The notes under the pieces were generated by a model. It saw only the letters and a program-made list of their open reading frames with translations. It was not told the DNA's origin and did no database searches. Positions 4,896 through 10,561 of a stretch of DNA of 11,468 nucleotides are shown piece by piece. The stretch's first letter is position 1, and every line of letters begins with the position of its first letter. The DNA is from Clostridia bacterium (GTDB lineage: Bacteria; Bacillota; Clostridia; UMGS1810), in contig JAGBXL010000228.1 of the NCBI GenBank assembly GCA_017629325.1, forward strand, positions 1 to 11,468. Direction: 5' to 3'. The translations under genes were made by a program, and so were the position numbers.

Positions 4896-4915
4896 GTTTT
4901 TGGAGGCAGGTTAAA

Positions 4916-5596
4916 TTGCACGATAACGATAAAGTAAACTATGGAAAGCTTATTAAAAAATTAAGAACTAAAAATTGTATGACACAAACAGAACTGGGTG
5001 AACTTATTGGTCTTGGTAAAACAGCTATATCAAACTACGAAACAGGATATGTTGTTCCCTCTTTATCTGTTATGGAAAAACTATCTGAAGCTTTGGGGCT
5101 GACTCTTTTAGAATTTCTTATGTATGACAAAGAAGCCAAAGAAAAGCTTGAAGGTTTTTCTATGCCAAGATACCGTCAGAATGTGTCGGAACTTGTAATA
5201 CCATATATAAAGGAAGAAAATGTAAATAGAGATACAATTGATTCGGCTGAATATGCAGATTCAACACTCATTTTTCCTGCATTTATGCTTGAAAGCAGCG
5301 AGGGGTATTTTTGTGTTAAAATGAATGATAATTCAATGACGGCAGACGGCATTTCAAAAAACGACTACCTTATTATTAAAATTGCCCAGGCAGTAAATGA
5401 AAGACAGATTGCTATTGTTTTAGACAGTCAAAATAGCACATATTTAATAAGAAGATACATAAGAGAAGGTCATATTGCCTCTCTCATACCCTCATCTAAT
5501 TCAGGAGAATATCCGGTACTCAGGATTGACGAAAGAGACAGCAAGTTTGTTATTAAAGGGTATGTGGAAAAGGTTATTTCAAATACTCACTTTTAA
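4916..5596 (+). CDS. XRE-family transcription regulator with non-catalytic S24/LexA-like domain
   Basis: The 226-residue protein has an N-terminal helix-turn-helix (about 10-66: LIKKLRTKNCMTQTELGELI, recognition helix near GKTAISNYETGYVVPS) and a C-terminal domain like S24 peptidases of CI/LexA repressors. The S24 serine is present in NDNSM (Ser140), followed by the expected ISKNDYLIIK. The partner lysine position (as in LexA VKR) reads IRR, giving Arg179, and no Ala-Gly cleavage site is seen in the linker. It is therefore probably a regulator that does not self-cleave and may sense a ligand or partner instead. The start is TTG 4916-4918, 9 nt after GGAGG (4902-4906); no ATG fits better. It has its own promoter and terminator and is divergent from the microprotein operon, whose control by it is possible but unproven. 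Confidence 0.85.
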   Translation: MHDNDKVNYGKLIKKLRTKNCMTQTELGELIGLGKTAISNYETGYVVPSLSVMEKLSEALGLTLLEFLMYDKEAKEKLEGFSMPRYRQNVSELVIPYIKEENVNRDTIDSAEYADSTLIFPAFMLESSEGYFCVKMNDNSMTADGISKNDYLIIKIAQAVNERQIAIVLDSQNSTYLIRRYIREGHIASLIPSSNSGEYPVLRIDERDSKFVIKGYVEKVISNTHF

Positions 5597-5650
5597 TTGT
5601 TAAGAAATTTAGTAACAAATTTTAACAAATTTTATGTTATTTTAAGGATT

Positions 5651-5705
5651 TTGCAGTGTATTTCATAAACTTTTATCTGGTTTACGGAATACACTGCAAT
5701 TTTTT
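5651..5705 (+). terminator. Intrinsic terminator after the XRE/S24-like gene
   Basis: A perfect 12 bp stem (TTGCAGTGTATT with AATACACTGCAA) encloses a 25 nt apical part that can pair further (TAAAC with GTTTA), and is followed by six T. The rest of 5597-5876 holds AT-rich direct repeats (TAACAAATTT twice in tandem, 5613-5632) and the control region of the next gene. Confidence 0.85.
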
Positions 5706-5756
5706 GTGTATTTTATATAAAATGTATGTTTGTGTTTTGTGCATCTGTATTATACT

Positions 5757-5773
5757 TGTTACCTAATTGTTAA
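5757..5773 (+). promoter_or_regulatory. WalR (YycF)-type binding box before the NlpC/P60 gene
   Basis: TGTTAC-CTAAT-TGTTAA matches the WalR consensus TGTWAH-N5-TGTWAH at every position. It ends 6 bp before the -35 element, a position suited to activation by an OmpR-family regulator. In Bacillus and Staphylococcus, WalRK controls autolysins including NlpC/P60-type endopeptidases, which is exactly the class of gene downstream. Confidence 0.6.
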
Positions 5774-5779
5774 AAAAGT

Positions 5780-5808
5780 TTGACAAAAATTAATTTTTGG
5801 GGTATAAT
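5780..5808 (+). promoter_or_regulatory. Consensus sigma-A promoter of the NlpC/P60 gene
   Basis: TTGACA (5780-5785) and TATAAT (5803-5808) are both perfect and 17 bp apart, with the start near 5815. This gives a leader of about 60 nt. Confidence 0.9.
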
Positions 5809-5825
5809 GGGTAACAGTTAGAGAA

Positions 5826-5854
5826 TCGGTTTAGCCATGGGCTATACAAACCGA
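5826..5854 (+). promoter_or_regulatory. 5' leader hairpin of the NlpC/P60 mRNA
   Basis: TCGGTTT (5826-5832) pairs perfectly with AAACCGA (5848-5854), and the inner AGCC (5833-5836) pairs with GGCT (5840-5843) around an ATG loop, with a 4 nt bulge ATAC. It ends 10 nt before the CGGAGGA ribosome binding site. There is no U-run, so it is not a terminator. An mRNA-stabilising or regulatory role is possible; it does not resemble a riboswitch class I know. Confidence 0.5.
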
Positions 5855-5876
5855 AGATAATAACGGAGGAAATATA

Positions 5877-6533
5877 ATGCGTAAATTAGTTAAGACACTT
5901 GTGCTTTGCGGCCTCTTTCTTATGGCATTAACCATCTGTGCAAGTGCAGACGAAATTGCTTATACCACAGCAGATGTTTTAAATGTTAGATCAATGCCAA
6001 GCACTTCGGCAGAGATTGTTGGTCAGTATCCTTATGGTACACAACTTAGTGTTACAGATTCTACTGATCTATGGTATCAGATAAGATTTAATTCCGGTTT
6101 TGCTTATGTTCACAGTGATTATGTTAAATTTTCACCCGTTGCAACTCCCGACCAGCTTGCTCTTGGTGAAAGAGTTGTTGAAAAAGCAAAGCAGTATATT
6201 GGAACACCCTATGTTTACGGCGGCTCTTCCCCATCGGGTTTTGACTGCTCAGGATTTGTGAAATACATATATTCACATTTTGGCGTTAACCTTGACAGAG
6301 TTGCTGCAGCACAGAGCCGCAACGGTTATGCTGTTTCGGCAGATAATATGATGCCGGGCGACATTATTTGTTTTGCAGGTTATGGCGGATACGGATATGT
6401 AAACCATGTTGGAATTTATGTTGGAAATGGTCAGTTTATCCACTCACCAAGAACAGGTTATACCGTGTGTATTGAAACACTTGCTCTTTCAAGCTACGGC
6501 AATAGAATAGCGGGAGTAAGAAGAATCTTTTAG
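5877..6533 (+). CDS. Secreted SH3b-NlpC/P60 peptidoglycan endopeptidase
   Basis: This is an exported cell-wall hydrolase predicted to cut peptide stems of peptidoglycan. Residues 1-24 form a signal peptide (KLVKT, hydrophobic core, ASA before DE). Residues about 27-85 are a bacterial SH3 domain (ADVLNVRSMPSTSAEIVGQ; WYQIRFNSGFAYVHSDYV). The NlpC/P60 domain spans about 95-218, with catalytic Cys124 in FDCSGFV, His177 in NHVGIYVG and the third polar residue His189 in FIHSPRTG. The order signal-SH3-NlpC/P60 at 218 aa is a common Firmicutes layout. The ATG follows CGGAGGA. It is a single-gene unit with a perfect promoter, a WalR-like box and a terminator 20 bp downstream. All catalytic residues are present. 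Confidence 0.95.
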   Translation: MRKLVKTLVLCGLFLMALTICASADEIAYTTADVLNVRSMPSTSAEIVGQYPYGTQLSVTDSTDLWYQIRFNSGFAYVHSDYVKFSPVATPDQLALGERVVEKAKQYIGTPYVYGGSSPSGFDCSGFVKYIYSHFGVNLDRVAAAQSRNGYAVSADNMMPGDIICFAGYGGYGYVNHVGIYVGNGQFIHSPRTGYTVCIETLALSSYGNRIAGVRRIF

Positions 6534-6552
6534 AATTTAATAAGCAATAATT

Positions 6553-6581
6553 AAAAACCTATCGTTATGATAGGTTTTTTG
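6553..6581 (+). terminator. Intrinsic terminator after the NlpC/P60 gene
   Basis: AAACCTATC and GATAGGTTT pair over 9 bp around GTTAT and run into TTTTTTG. It lies 20 bp after the stop codon. Confidence 0.9.
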
Positions 6582-6667
6582 TTTTACAAGACAAGAGTAA
6601 TTTTTGCTTTTTTTTATATATTAAAACATCTTTGTTGTAGTATTTTTAACAAAAAAGAAAATTACTG

Positions 6668-6696
6668 TTGACTTGCAAGGATATTTTTATTATACT
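6668..6696 (+). promoter_or_regulatory. sigma-A promoter of guaB
   Basis: TTGACT (6668-6673) and TATACT (6691-6696) are separated by 17 bp. The leader is only about 35 nt, too short for a purine riboswitch. Confidence 0.7.
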
Positions 6697-6738
6697 ATTT
6701 AGTAATACAATAGACTAGCTATATGAAAGGGGATTTTT

Positions 6739-8196
6739 ATGACAGACAAATTTGCTTATGAAGGACTCACCTTTGATGATGTTCTTCTCATTCCTCAGAA
6801 ATCAGATATAACACCTGACCAGGTTAACCTTGAAACAAACCTCACCAAGAAGATAAAGCTTAAGATTCCCATGATGAGTGCTGCGATGGACACAGTTACC
6901 GAATCTGCCCTTGCTATTGCGATTGCAAGAGAAGGCGGCATTGGTATTATTCATAAAAATATGACTATTGAACAGCAGGCAACAGAAGTTGATAAGGTTA
7001 AACGTTCGGAAAACGGCGTTATTATTGATCCTTTTTCTCTTTCTCCCAATAACACTCTGCAGGATGCAGACAATTTAATGGGAAAATATAAAATTTCCGG
7101 TGTGCCCGTTACAGAAAATGGCAAGCTCGTTGGTATTATTACAAACAGAGACTTAAGATTTGAAACAGATTTTTCAAAGCCTATACACATGTCGATGACA
7201 AGAGAAAATCTTGTTACAGCTCCCGAAGGCACAACTCTTGACGAAGCACAGGAAATACTCAGAAAACACAAAATAGAAAAGCTCCCCATTGTTGATAAAA
7301 ACGGTGCATTAAAAGGGCTTATAACTATTAAAGATATTGAAAAATCAGTTAAATATCCTAATGCTGCAAAAGATGCTAACGGCAGACTTTTAGCAGGTGC
7401 TGCAATTGGTATTACTGCAGACGTTTTAGACAGAGTTAAAGCTTTAGTTGAAGCAAATGTTGATGTTCTTGTTCTCGACTCTGCTCATGGTCATTCACAG
7501 AACATTTTAAACTGTGTTAAGCTTATTAAAGAAGCTTACCCCGATGTTCAGCTTATTGCAGGTAACATAGCAACAAGCGAAGCTGCTGAGGAACTCATTA
7601 AAGCAGGCGTTGATGCTGTTAAGGTTGGTATTGGCCCCGGTTCTATTTGCACAACAAGAGTTGTTGCAGGTGTGGGTGTGCCACAGGTTACAGCAATTTA
7701 TAACGTTGCTCAGCTTGCTAAAAAATATGGTATCCCTGTTATTGCAGACGGCGGTGTTAAATACAGCGGCGATTTAGCTAAAGCAATTAGTGCAGGTGTC
7801 GATGTTATTATGATGGGTTCACTCTTTGCAGGCTGCGAAGAAAGTCCCGGTGAATCTGAAATTTACGAAGGCAGAAGATTTAAGGTATATAGAGGTATGG
7901 GTTCTATTGCTGCTATGGAAAAAGGCAGTAAAGACCGTTACTTCCAGACAGGAACTAAAAAACTTGTTCCCGAAGGTGTTGAAGGCAGAGTTCCTTATAA
8001 AGGAGTTTTGGCAGACACAATTTATCAGCTTATTGGCGGTCTTCGTTCTTCAATGGGTTATTGCGGAACACCAACTATACCCGAACTTAAAGAAAGAGGC
8101 AAATTTGTTAGAATTACAAATGCAGGTCTTATAGAAAGCCATCCCCATGATATTTCTATAACAAAGGAAGCACCAAACTATTCAAAAAGTTTCTAA
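6739..8196 (+). CDS. guaB: Inosine-5'-monophosphate dehydrogenase
   Basis: GuaB oxidises IMP to XMP with NAD+, the committed step of GTP synthesis. The 485-residue protein has the expected layout: an N-terminal barrel part (LTFDDVLLIPQKSDI), two CBS domains (about 95-205) inserted in the barrel, then the catalytic half. The active-site loop GIGPGSICTTRVVAGVGVPQ contains the nucleophile Cys304. IADGGVKYSGD and IMMGSLFAG form the IMP phosphate site, YRGMGS follows, the mobile flap has KDRYFQ (Arg400-Tyr401), and EGVEGRVPYKG leads to the GGLRSSMGYCG loop. Length and motifs are complete. The start ATG has AGGGGA 5 nt upstream. It stands alone between terminators, not next to guaA. Confidence 0.98.
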   Translation: MTDKFAYEGLTFDDVLLIPQKSDITPDQVNLETNLTKKIKLKIPMMSAAMDTVTESALAIAIAREGGIGIIHKNMTIEQQATEVDKVKRSENGVIIDPFSLSPNNTLQDADNLMGKYKISGVPVTENGKLVGIITNRDLRFETDFSKPIHMSMTRENLVTAPEGTTLDEAQEILRKHKIEKLPIVDKNGALKGLITIKDIEKSVKYPNAAKDANGRLLAGAAIGITADVLDRVKALVEANVDVLVLDSAHGHSQNILNCVKLIKEAYPDVQLIAGNIATSEAAEELIKAGVDAVKVGIGPGSICTTRVVAGVGVPQVTAIYNVAQLAKKYGIPVIADGGVKYSGDLAKAISAGVDVIMMGSLFAGCEESPGESEIYEGRRFKVYRGMGSIAAMEKGSKDRYFQTGTKKLVPEGVEGRVPYKGVLADTIYQLIGGLRSSMGYCGTPTIPELKERGKFVRITNAGLIESHPHDISITKEAPNYSKSF

Positions 8197-8253
8197 TAAT
8201 TTCAGGCTGTAAAATTTGCCCAGAACGCAAAAGACAATTAATTATAAAAATCT

Positions 8254-8281
8254 ATCAGACATGTCATTATATGTGATGTGT
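8254..8281 (+). repeat. Left copy of a direct repeat flanking the mntA-hepT cassette
   Basis: The 20 bp core ATCAGACATGTCATTATATG followed by TG and ATGTGT recurs at 9028-9053 as the same core plus ATGTGT, the only difference being a 2 bp TG insertion. Here it is the left part of the guaB terminator. Confidence 0.75.
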
Positions 8282-8291
8282 CTGATTTTTT
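8254..8291 (+). terminator. Intrinsic terminator after guaB
   Basis: ATCAGACAT-GTCAT-loop TATAT-GTGAT-GTGTCTGAT forms a 14 bp stem with three G-U pairs and is followed by TTTTT. Most of its sequence recurs at 9028-9053 on the other side of the HepT-MntA pair. Confidence 0.8.
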
Positions 8292-8305
8292 GATTTTTAA
8301 CAGTA

Positions 8306-8334
8306 TTGATTTTTTGATTGTTTTTTGATATAAT
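8306..8334 (+). promoter_or_regulatory. Promoter of mntA-hepT
   Basis: TTGATT (8306-8311) and TATAAT (8329-8334) are separated by 17 bp, with the start near 8341 and AAAGGAG before the ATG of mntA. Confidence 0.65.
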
Positions 8335-8370
8335 ATAATAGAAGTTTAAATATGAAAGGAGCAAGTATAT

Positions 8371-8673
8371 ATGTCTAATTCTATTTATACCATAGACAAA
8401 ATCAAAGATATTGTAAAGCCTATTGCAGATAAATATAATGTACAATCAATATACTTGTTTGGTTCATACGCCCGCGGAGATGCAAATGAAAACAGTGATT
8501 TGGATTTTTTGGTTTTTGGCGGGGATAAATTTAAATTAACAAATATTTTTGCTCTTGCTGAAGATTTAAGAATTGCATTTCAAAGACAGGTCGATGTGTT
8601 TGAAATTAGTGAGATAAATACCAACAGTGCTTTTTATTCAACTATTATGAATGAGAGGTTAAATGTGGCATGA
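8371..8673 (+). CDS. mntA: MntA antitoxin, minimal nucleotidyltransferase
   Basis: The 100-residue protein is a minimal nucleotidyltransferase. The signature GSX10DXD is intact: Gly31-Ser32, then Asp43-Leu-Asp45 in SDLDFLV, and a third acidic residue is Asp75 in RQVDVFEI. In characterised HepT-MntA systems MntA transfers AMP groups from ATP to a tyrosine of the HepT toxin and so neutralises it; the same chemistry is expected here. The TGA stop overlaps the ATG of hepT by 4 bp (ATGA), the usual translational coupling. The pair has its own promoter and lies between direct repeats, which fits a horizontally acquired cassette. Confidence 0.92.
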   Translation: MSNSIYTIDKIKDIVKPIADKYNVQSIYLFGSYARGDANENSDLDFLVFGGDKFKLTNIFALAEDLRIAFQRQVDVFEISEINTNSAFYSTIMNERLNVA

Positions 8674-9005
8674 AATACTCCGATAAACAACGAATTCAAA
8701 AAATATGCGAATATACCGAAAAACTTTTAACTCATATCAATAGAAATGGTATATCAAAAGAGAAACTAATTAATGATTATGCTATGCAGTGGTTAGTTAC
8801 CACACCGCTATATAATATCGGTGAGCAAGTTTATGCTCTATCCGGCGAATATAAAGCTGCAAATAGTGAAATACCATGGTCTATGATATCAGGACTCAGA
8901 CACAGATTAGTTCACAATTATGACGGCACTAACTGGAATATAATTGCCGATGTTGTTTTTGAGGAACTGCCAATACTTTTAGAGCAATTAAAAAAGCTTA
9001 TTTAA
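8670..9005 (+). CDS. hepT: HepT toxin, HEPN-domain ribonuclease
   Basis: The 111-residue helical protein carries the HEPN RNase motif RX4HXY as RHRLVHNY (Arg77, His82, Tyr84). In studied HepT toxins Arg and His form the RNase site at the dimer interface and the Tyr is the residue AMPylated by MntA. The preceding DYAMQWLVTTPLYNIGEQVYAL helix is typical of the family (formerly DUF86). All key residues are present, so an active toxin and modifiable tyrosine are expected. It is translated through the ATGA overlap with mntA. No terminator is seen directly after it; the next one is at 9198-9228. Confidence 0.93.
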   Translation: MKYSDKQRIQKICEYTEKLLTHINRNGISKEKLINDYAMQWLVTTPLYNIGEQVYALSGEYKAANSEIPWSMISGLRHRLVHNYDGTNWNIIADVVFEELPILLEQLKKLI

Positions 9006-9027
9006 ATTAGAATATTTAATTTTTAGA

Positions 9028-9053
9028 ATCAGACATGTCATTATATGATGTGT
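9028..9053 (+). repeat. Right copy of the direct repeat flanking mntA-hepT
   Basis: ATCAGACATGTCATTATATG plus ATGTGT is identical to 8254-8281 except for a missing TG. The copy lacks the right arm of the guaB terminator hairpin and the T-run, so it is a partial duplicate rather than a second terminator. It begins 22 bp after the hepT stop. Confidence 0.75.
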
Positions 9054-9178
9054 TTAAATTAAAAGATTACATTGACAAAATAACAGCTAAGACTGTTCAT
9101 AATATGAACAAAAATATGAGAGTGTTTGAATTAAACGAAGAAGAGATTAATATATTCTCAAAAAATTATAACAAATAA
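9035..9178 (+). CDS. Small open frame of 47 codons after hepT, unrecognised, possibly a remnant
   Basis: From ATG 9035-9037 to TAA 9176-9178 a frame encodes MSLYDVFKLKDYIDKITAKT followed by VHNMNKNMRV and FELNEEEINIFSKNYNK. Composition is soluble and protein-like. No ribosome binding site precedes the ATG, and the first codons lie inside the right direct repeat. It may be a remnant of a gene interrupted when the mntA-hepT cassette arrived, or a chance frame in AT-rich DNA. I do not recognise a family. Confidence 0.3.
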   Translation: MSLYDVFKLKDYIDKITAKTVHNMNKNMRVFELNEEEINIFSKNYNK

Positions 9179-9197
9179 GAAGCAAATGGCACATAAA

Positions 9198-9228
9198 AAG
9201 AAACCTATCAGCTGCTGATAGGTTTCTT
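9198..9228. terminator. Bidirectional intrinsic terminator between hepT and mgsA
   Basis: AAGAAACCTATCAG and CTGATAGGTTTCTT form a perfect 14 bp stem with a CTG loop. The plus side ends in a T-rich run and the minus side continues as TTT (9197-9195), so it can stop both the mntA-hepT and the mgsA transcripts. Confidence 0.85.
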
Positions 9229-9243
9229 TCGTTTAATCATTAT

Positions 9244-9651
9244 TCACTTATTCTTGGGATTTACTATATCTCTCCAATCCATATCGCCTCTATCAAGACC
9301 ATGAATAAGAACCTCTGCTGTTGCAATATTTGTGGCAATAGGAACATTGTGAATATCACAAAGCTTTATTATGGGAGCAACATCGGGCTCACCCATATTT
9401 TCACTTAAAGGATCTCTGAAAAAGAGAACAAGGTCAATTTCATTATAGGCAATGCGTGCGCCAATCTGCTGATCGCCGCCCTGAGTGCCCGATAAAAATC
9501 TATGAACATCCATTCCTGTTGCATCAGTAATAAGACCGCCGGTTGTGCCTGTTGCAACAAGGTTATGCTTTGATAAAATGCCCTTGTAGGCAATACAGAA
9601 CTGAACCATGAGTTCTTTCTTTTTGTCGTGGGCTATAAGTGCAATATTCAT
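9244..9651 (-). CDS. mgsA: Methylglyoxal synthase
   Basis: MgsA converts dihydroxyacetone phosphate to methylglyoxal and phosphate, a bypass of lower glycolysis under phosphate limitation or sugar excess. The 135-residue protein shows ALIAHDKKK (His8, Lys12), the phosphate loop ATGTTGGL, SGTQGGDQQIGA with the catalytic base Asp60, and ATNIATAEVLI. The segment after RDPL reads SENMGEPDV where E. coli has NAVPHDPDV, so the active-site His98 of E. coli corresponds to Gly87, while Asp101 is retained as Asp90. It follows the MinD-like gene by 28 bp with an AAGGAGG site. The order PBP2-MinD-mgsA is familiar from clostridial mreBCD-pbp2-minCD(E)-rodA-mgsA clusters. Confidence 0.95.
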   Translation of the reverse strand: MNIALIAHDKKKELMVQFCIAYKGILSKHNLVATGTTGGLITDATGMDVHRFLSGTQGGDQQIGARIAYNEIDLVLFFRDPLSENMGEPDVAPIIKLCDIHNVPIATNIATAEVLIHGLDRGDMDWRDIVNPKNK

Positions 9652-9679
9652 TGATTTATGACCTCCTTAAAAGCTAATA

Positions 9680-10462
9680 CTATATAGAATATTTTAAAAC
9701 AAATTTATTTTTATTAAAAAATCCGCCGTTTCCTGTTTCATAATCGGGCACAGCTTGTCCAACAAGCCTTTTTGATATATTTTCATAGGCTCTGCCTGAA
9801 TAGGTGTTGTATTTATATATAGGCAGCCCGTTTTCTATTGAATATGAAAAATGTTCATCAAAAGGAATAATTCCTATAAGAGAAGCTCCCATTTCATCGG
9901 CTATATCTTCGGCATAAGGGCTACCCTCTTTAGCGTCTATAACAACCTTATTTAAAACTCCGAATATCTTAGCTTTTGATGTTTCTTTTATAGAGTTTAC
10001 AACAAAAGAAGAGTTTCTTAAAGAAATAAAGGAATCGTCTGTTAAAACAAGGAATGTGTCGCAAGCTATTTTAAAGGCTTCAAAAACTCTTTCGTTTAAT
10101 GGCGAAACATCTGACACAATAAAATCGTATTCACTTGATAGCTCGGCTTTAAGACTAATAAGAGCCTTAGTTATATCACCCTCGGGCGATTTTATGCCGC
10201 CTGTTATAAAATGGGGTATTTTGCTTTTCTCGGGCTTCGTTATGATATCACATAAATCGGCATTATTATTGCAATAATCAGAAAAAGAAGAAAAAGTTTC
10301 GGGCCTTACTCCCAAAATAGCATCATGAGAGCGTATGCCAAATTCACACTCTATAAGAAGAACTTTCTTACCCATAGCCGAAAGAGCCAGGGCAATATTG
10401 CAGGCGGATGAGGATTTCCCCATTCCACCGCTACCTGATGTTATTCCTATAAAACTTACCAT
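9680..10462 (-). CDS. MinD/ParA-like ATPase with altered signature motif
   Basis: The 260-residue P-loop ATPase sits where minD is expected, between PBP2 and mgsA. The start is ATG 10460-10462 (MVSFIGITSG), 9 nt after AAGGAG; an upstream in-frame ATG at 10478-10480 overlaps that site. The deviant Walker A reads SGGMGKSS (Lys16), so the signature lysine of KGGxGKT is Ser11. The switch I segment reads LLIECEFGIRSHD, with Glu38/Glu40 where MinD has Asp. Walker B is largely kept (YDFIVSDVSP, Asp118). The C terminus GGFFNKNKFVLKYSI could be a MinD-type membrane-targeting helix. minC, minE and rodA are absent here. It may be a diverged MinD, or a MinD-derived protein with a changed ATP cycle. Confidence 0.8.
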   Translation of the reverse strand: MVSFIGITSGSGGMGKSSSACNIALALSAMGKKVLLIECEFGIRSHDAILGVRPETFSSFSDYCNNNADLCDIITKPEKSKIPHFITGGIKSPEGDITKALISLKAELSSEYDFIVSDVSPLNERVFEAFKIACDTFLVLTDDSFISLRNSSFVVNSIKETSKAKIFGVLNKVVIDAKEGSPYAEDIADEMGASLIGIIPFDEHFSYSIENGLPIYKYNTYSGRAYENISKRLVGQAVPDYETGNGGFFNKNKFVLKYSI

Positions 10463-10481
10463 TATAAACTTCTCCTTCATA

Positions 10482-10510
10482 ATCTTACCATATTGGACTT
10501 TATTTGTCTA
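10482..10510 (-). promoter_or_regulatory. Possible promoter of the MinD-like gene and mgsA
   Basis: On the minus strand TAGACA (10510-10505) and TAAGAT (10487-10482) are separated by 17 bp. The -10 is weak, and the start would fall near 10476, at the edge of the ribosome binding site, giving an unusually short leader. The call leans on the WalR-like box just upstream. Confidence 0.35.
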
Positions 10511-10515
10511 TATTT

Positions 10516-10532
10516 TTAACATAATTTTAACA
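10516..10532 (-). promoter_or_regulatory. WalR/PhoP-type direct-repeat box before the MinD-like gene
   Basis: On the minus strand TGTTAA-AATTA-TGTTAA fits TGTWAH-N5-TGTWAH exactly; read the other way it is TTAACA-N5-TTAACA, the Bacillus PhoP half-site pair. It is the core of a perfect 11 bp tandem repeat (TTTTAACATAA twice, 10514-10535). It lies 5 bp before the possible -35, nearly the same geometry as the box before the NlpC/P60 gene. Confidence 0.45.
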
Positions 10533-10561
10533 TAAAAAATTTTTATGAGTGTTATTTGAGT

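Noticed and set aside
5613..5632. Tandem TAACAAATTT repeats as another WalR/PhoP box
   Set aside because: The spacing is N4 rather than N5, and it lies in the 3' flank of the regulator gene, upstream of a strong terminator and far from any promoter.
6693..6704. TACTA-TT-TAGTA palindrome overlapping the guaB -10
   Set aside because: A 10-base AT-rich palindrome over a -10 element is expected by chance; there is no second site or known guaB regulator with this motif.
6582..6738. Possible purine or other riboswitch before guaB
   Set aside because: The predicted leader is about 35 nt and shows none of the conserved junction sequences.
6951..7289. Minus-strand 112-codon frame inside guaB, and plus-strand frame 7826-8134
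   Set aside because: Both lie within the complete guaB coding sequence in other frames and have no family features.
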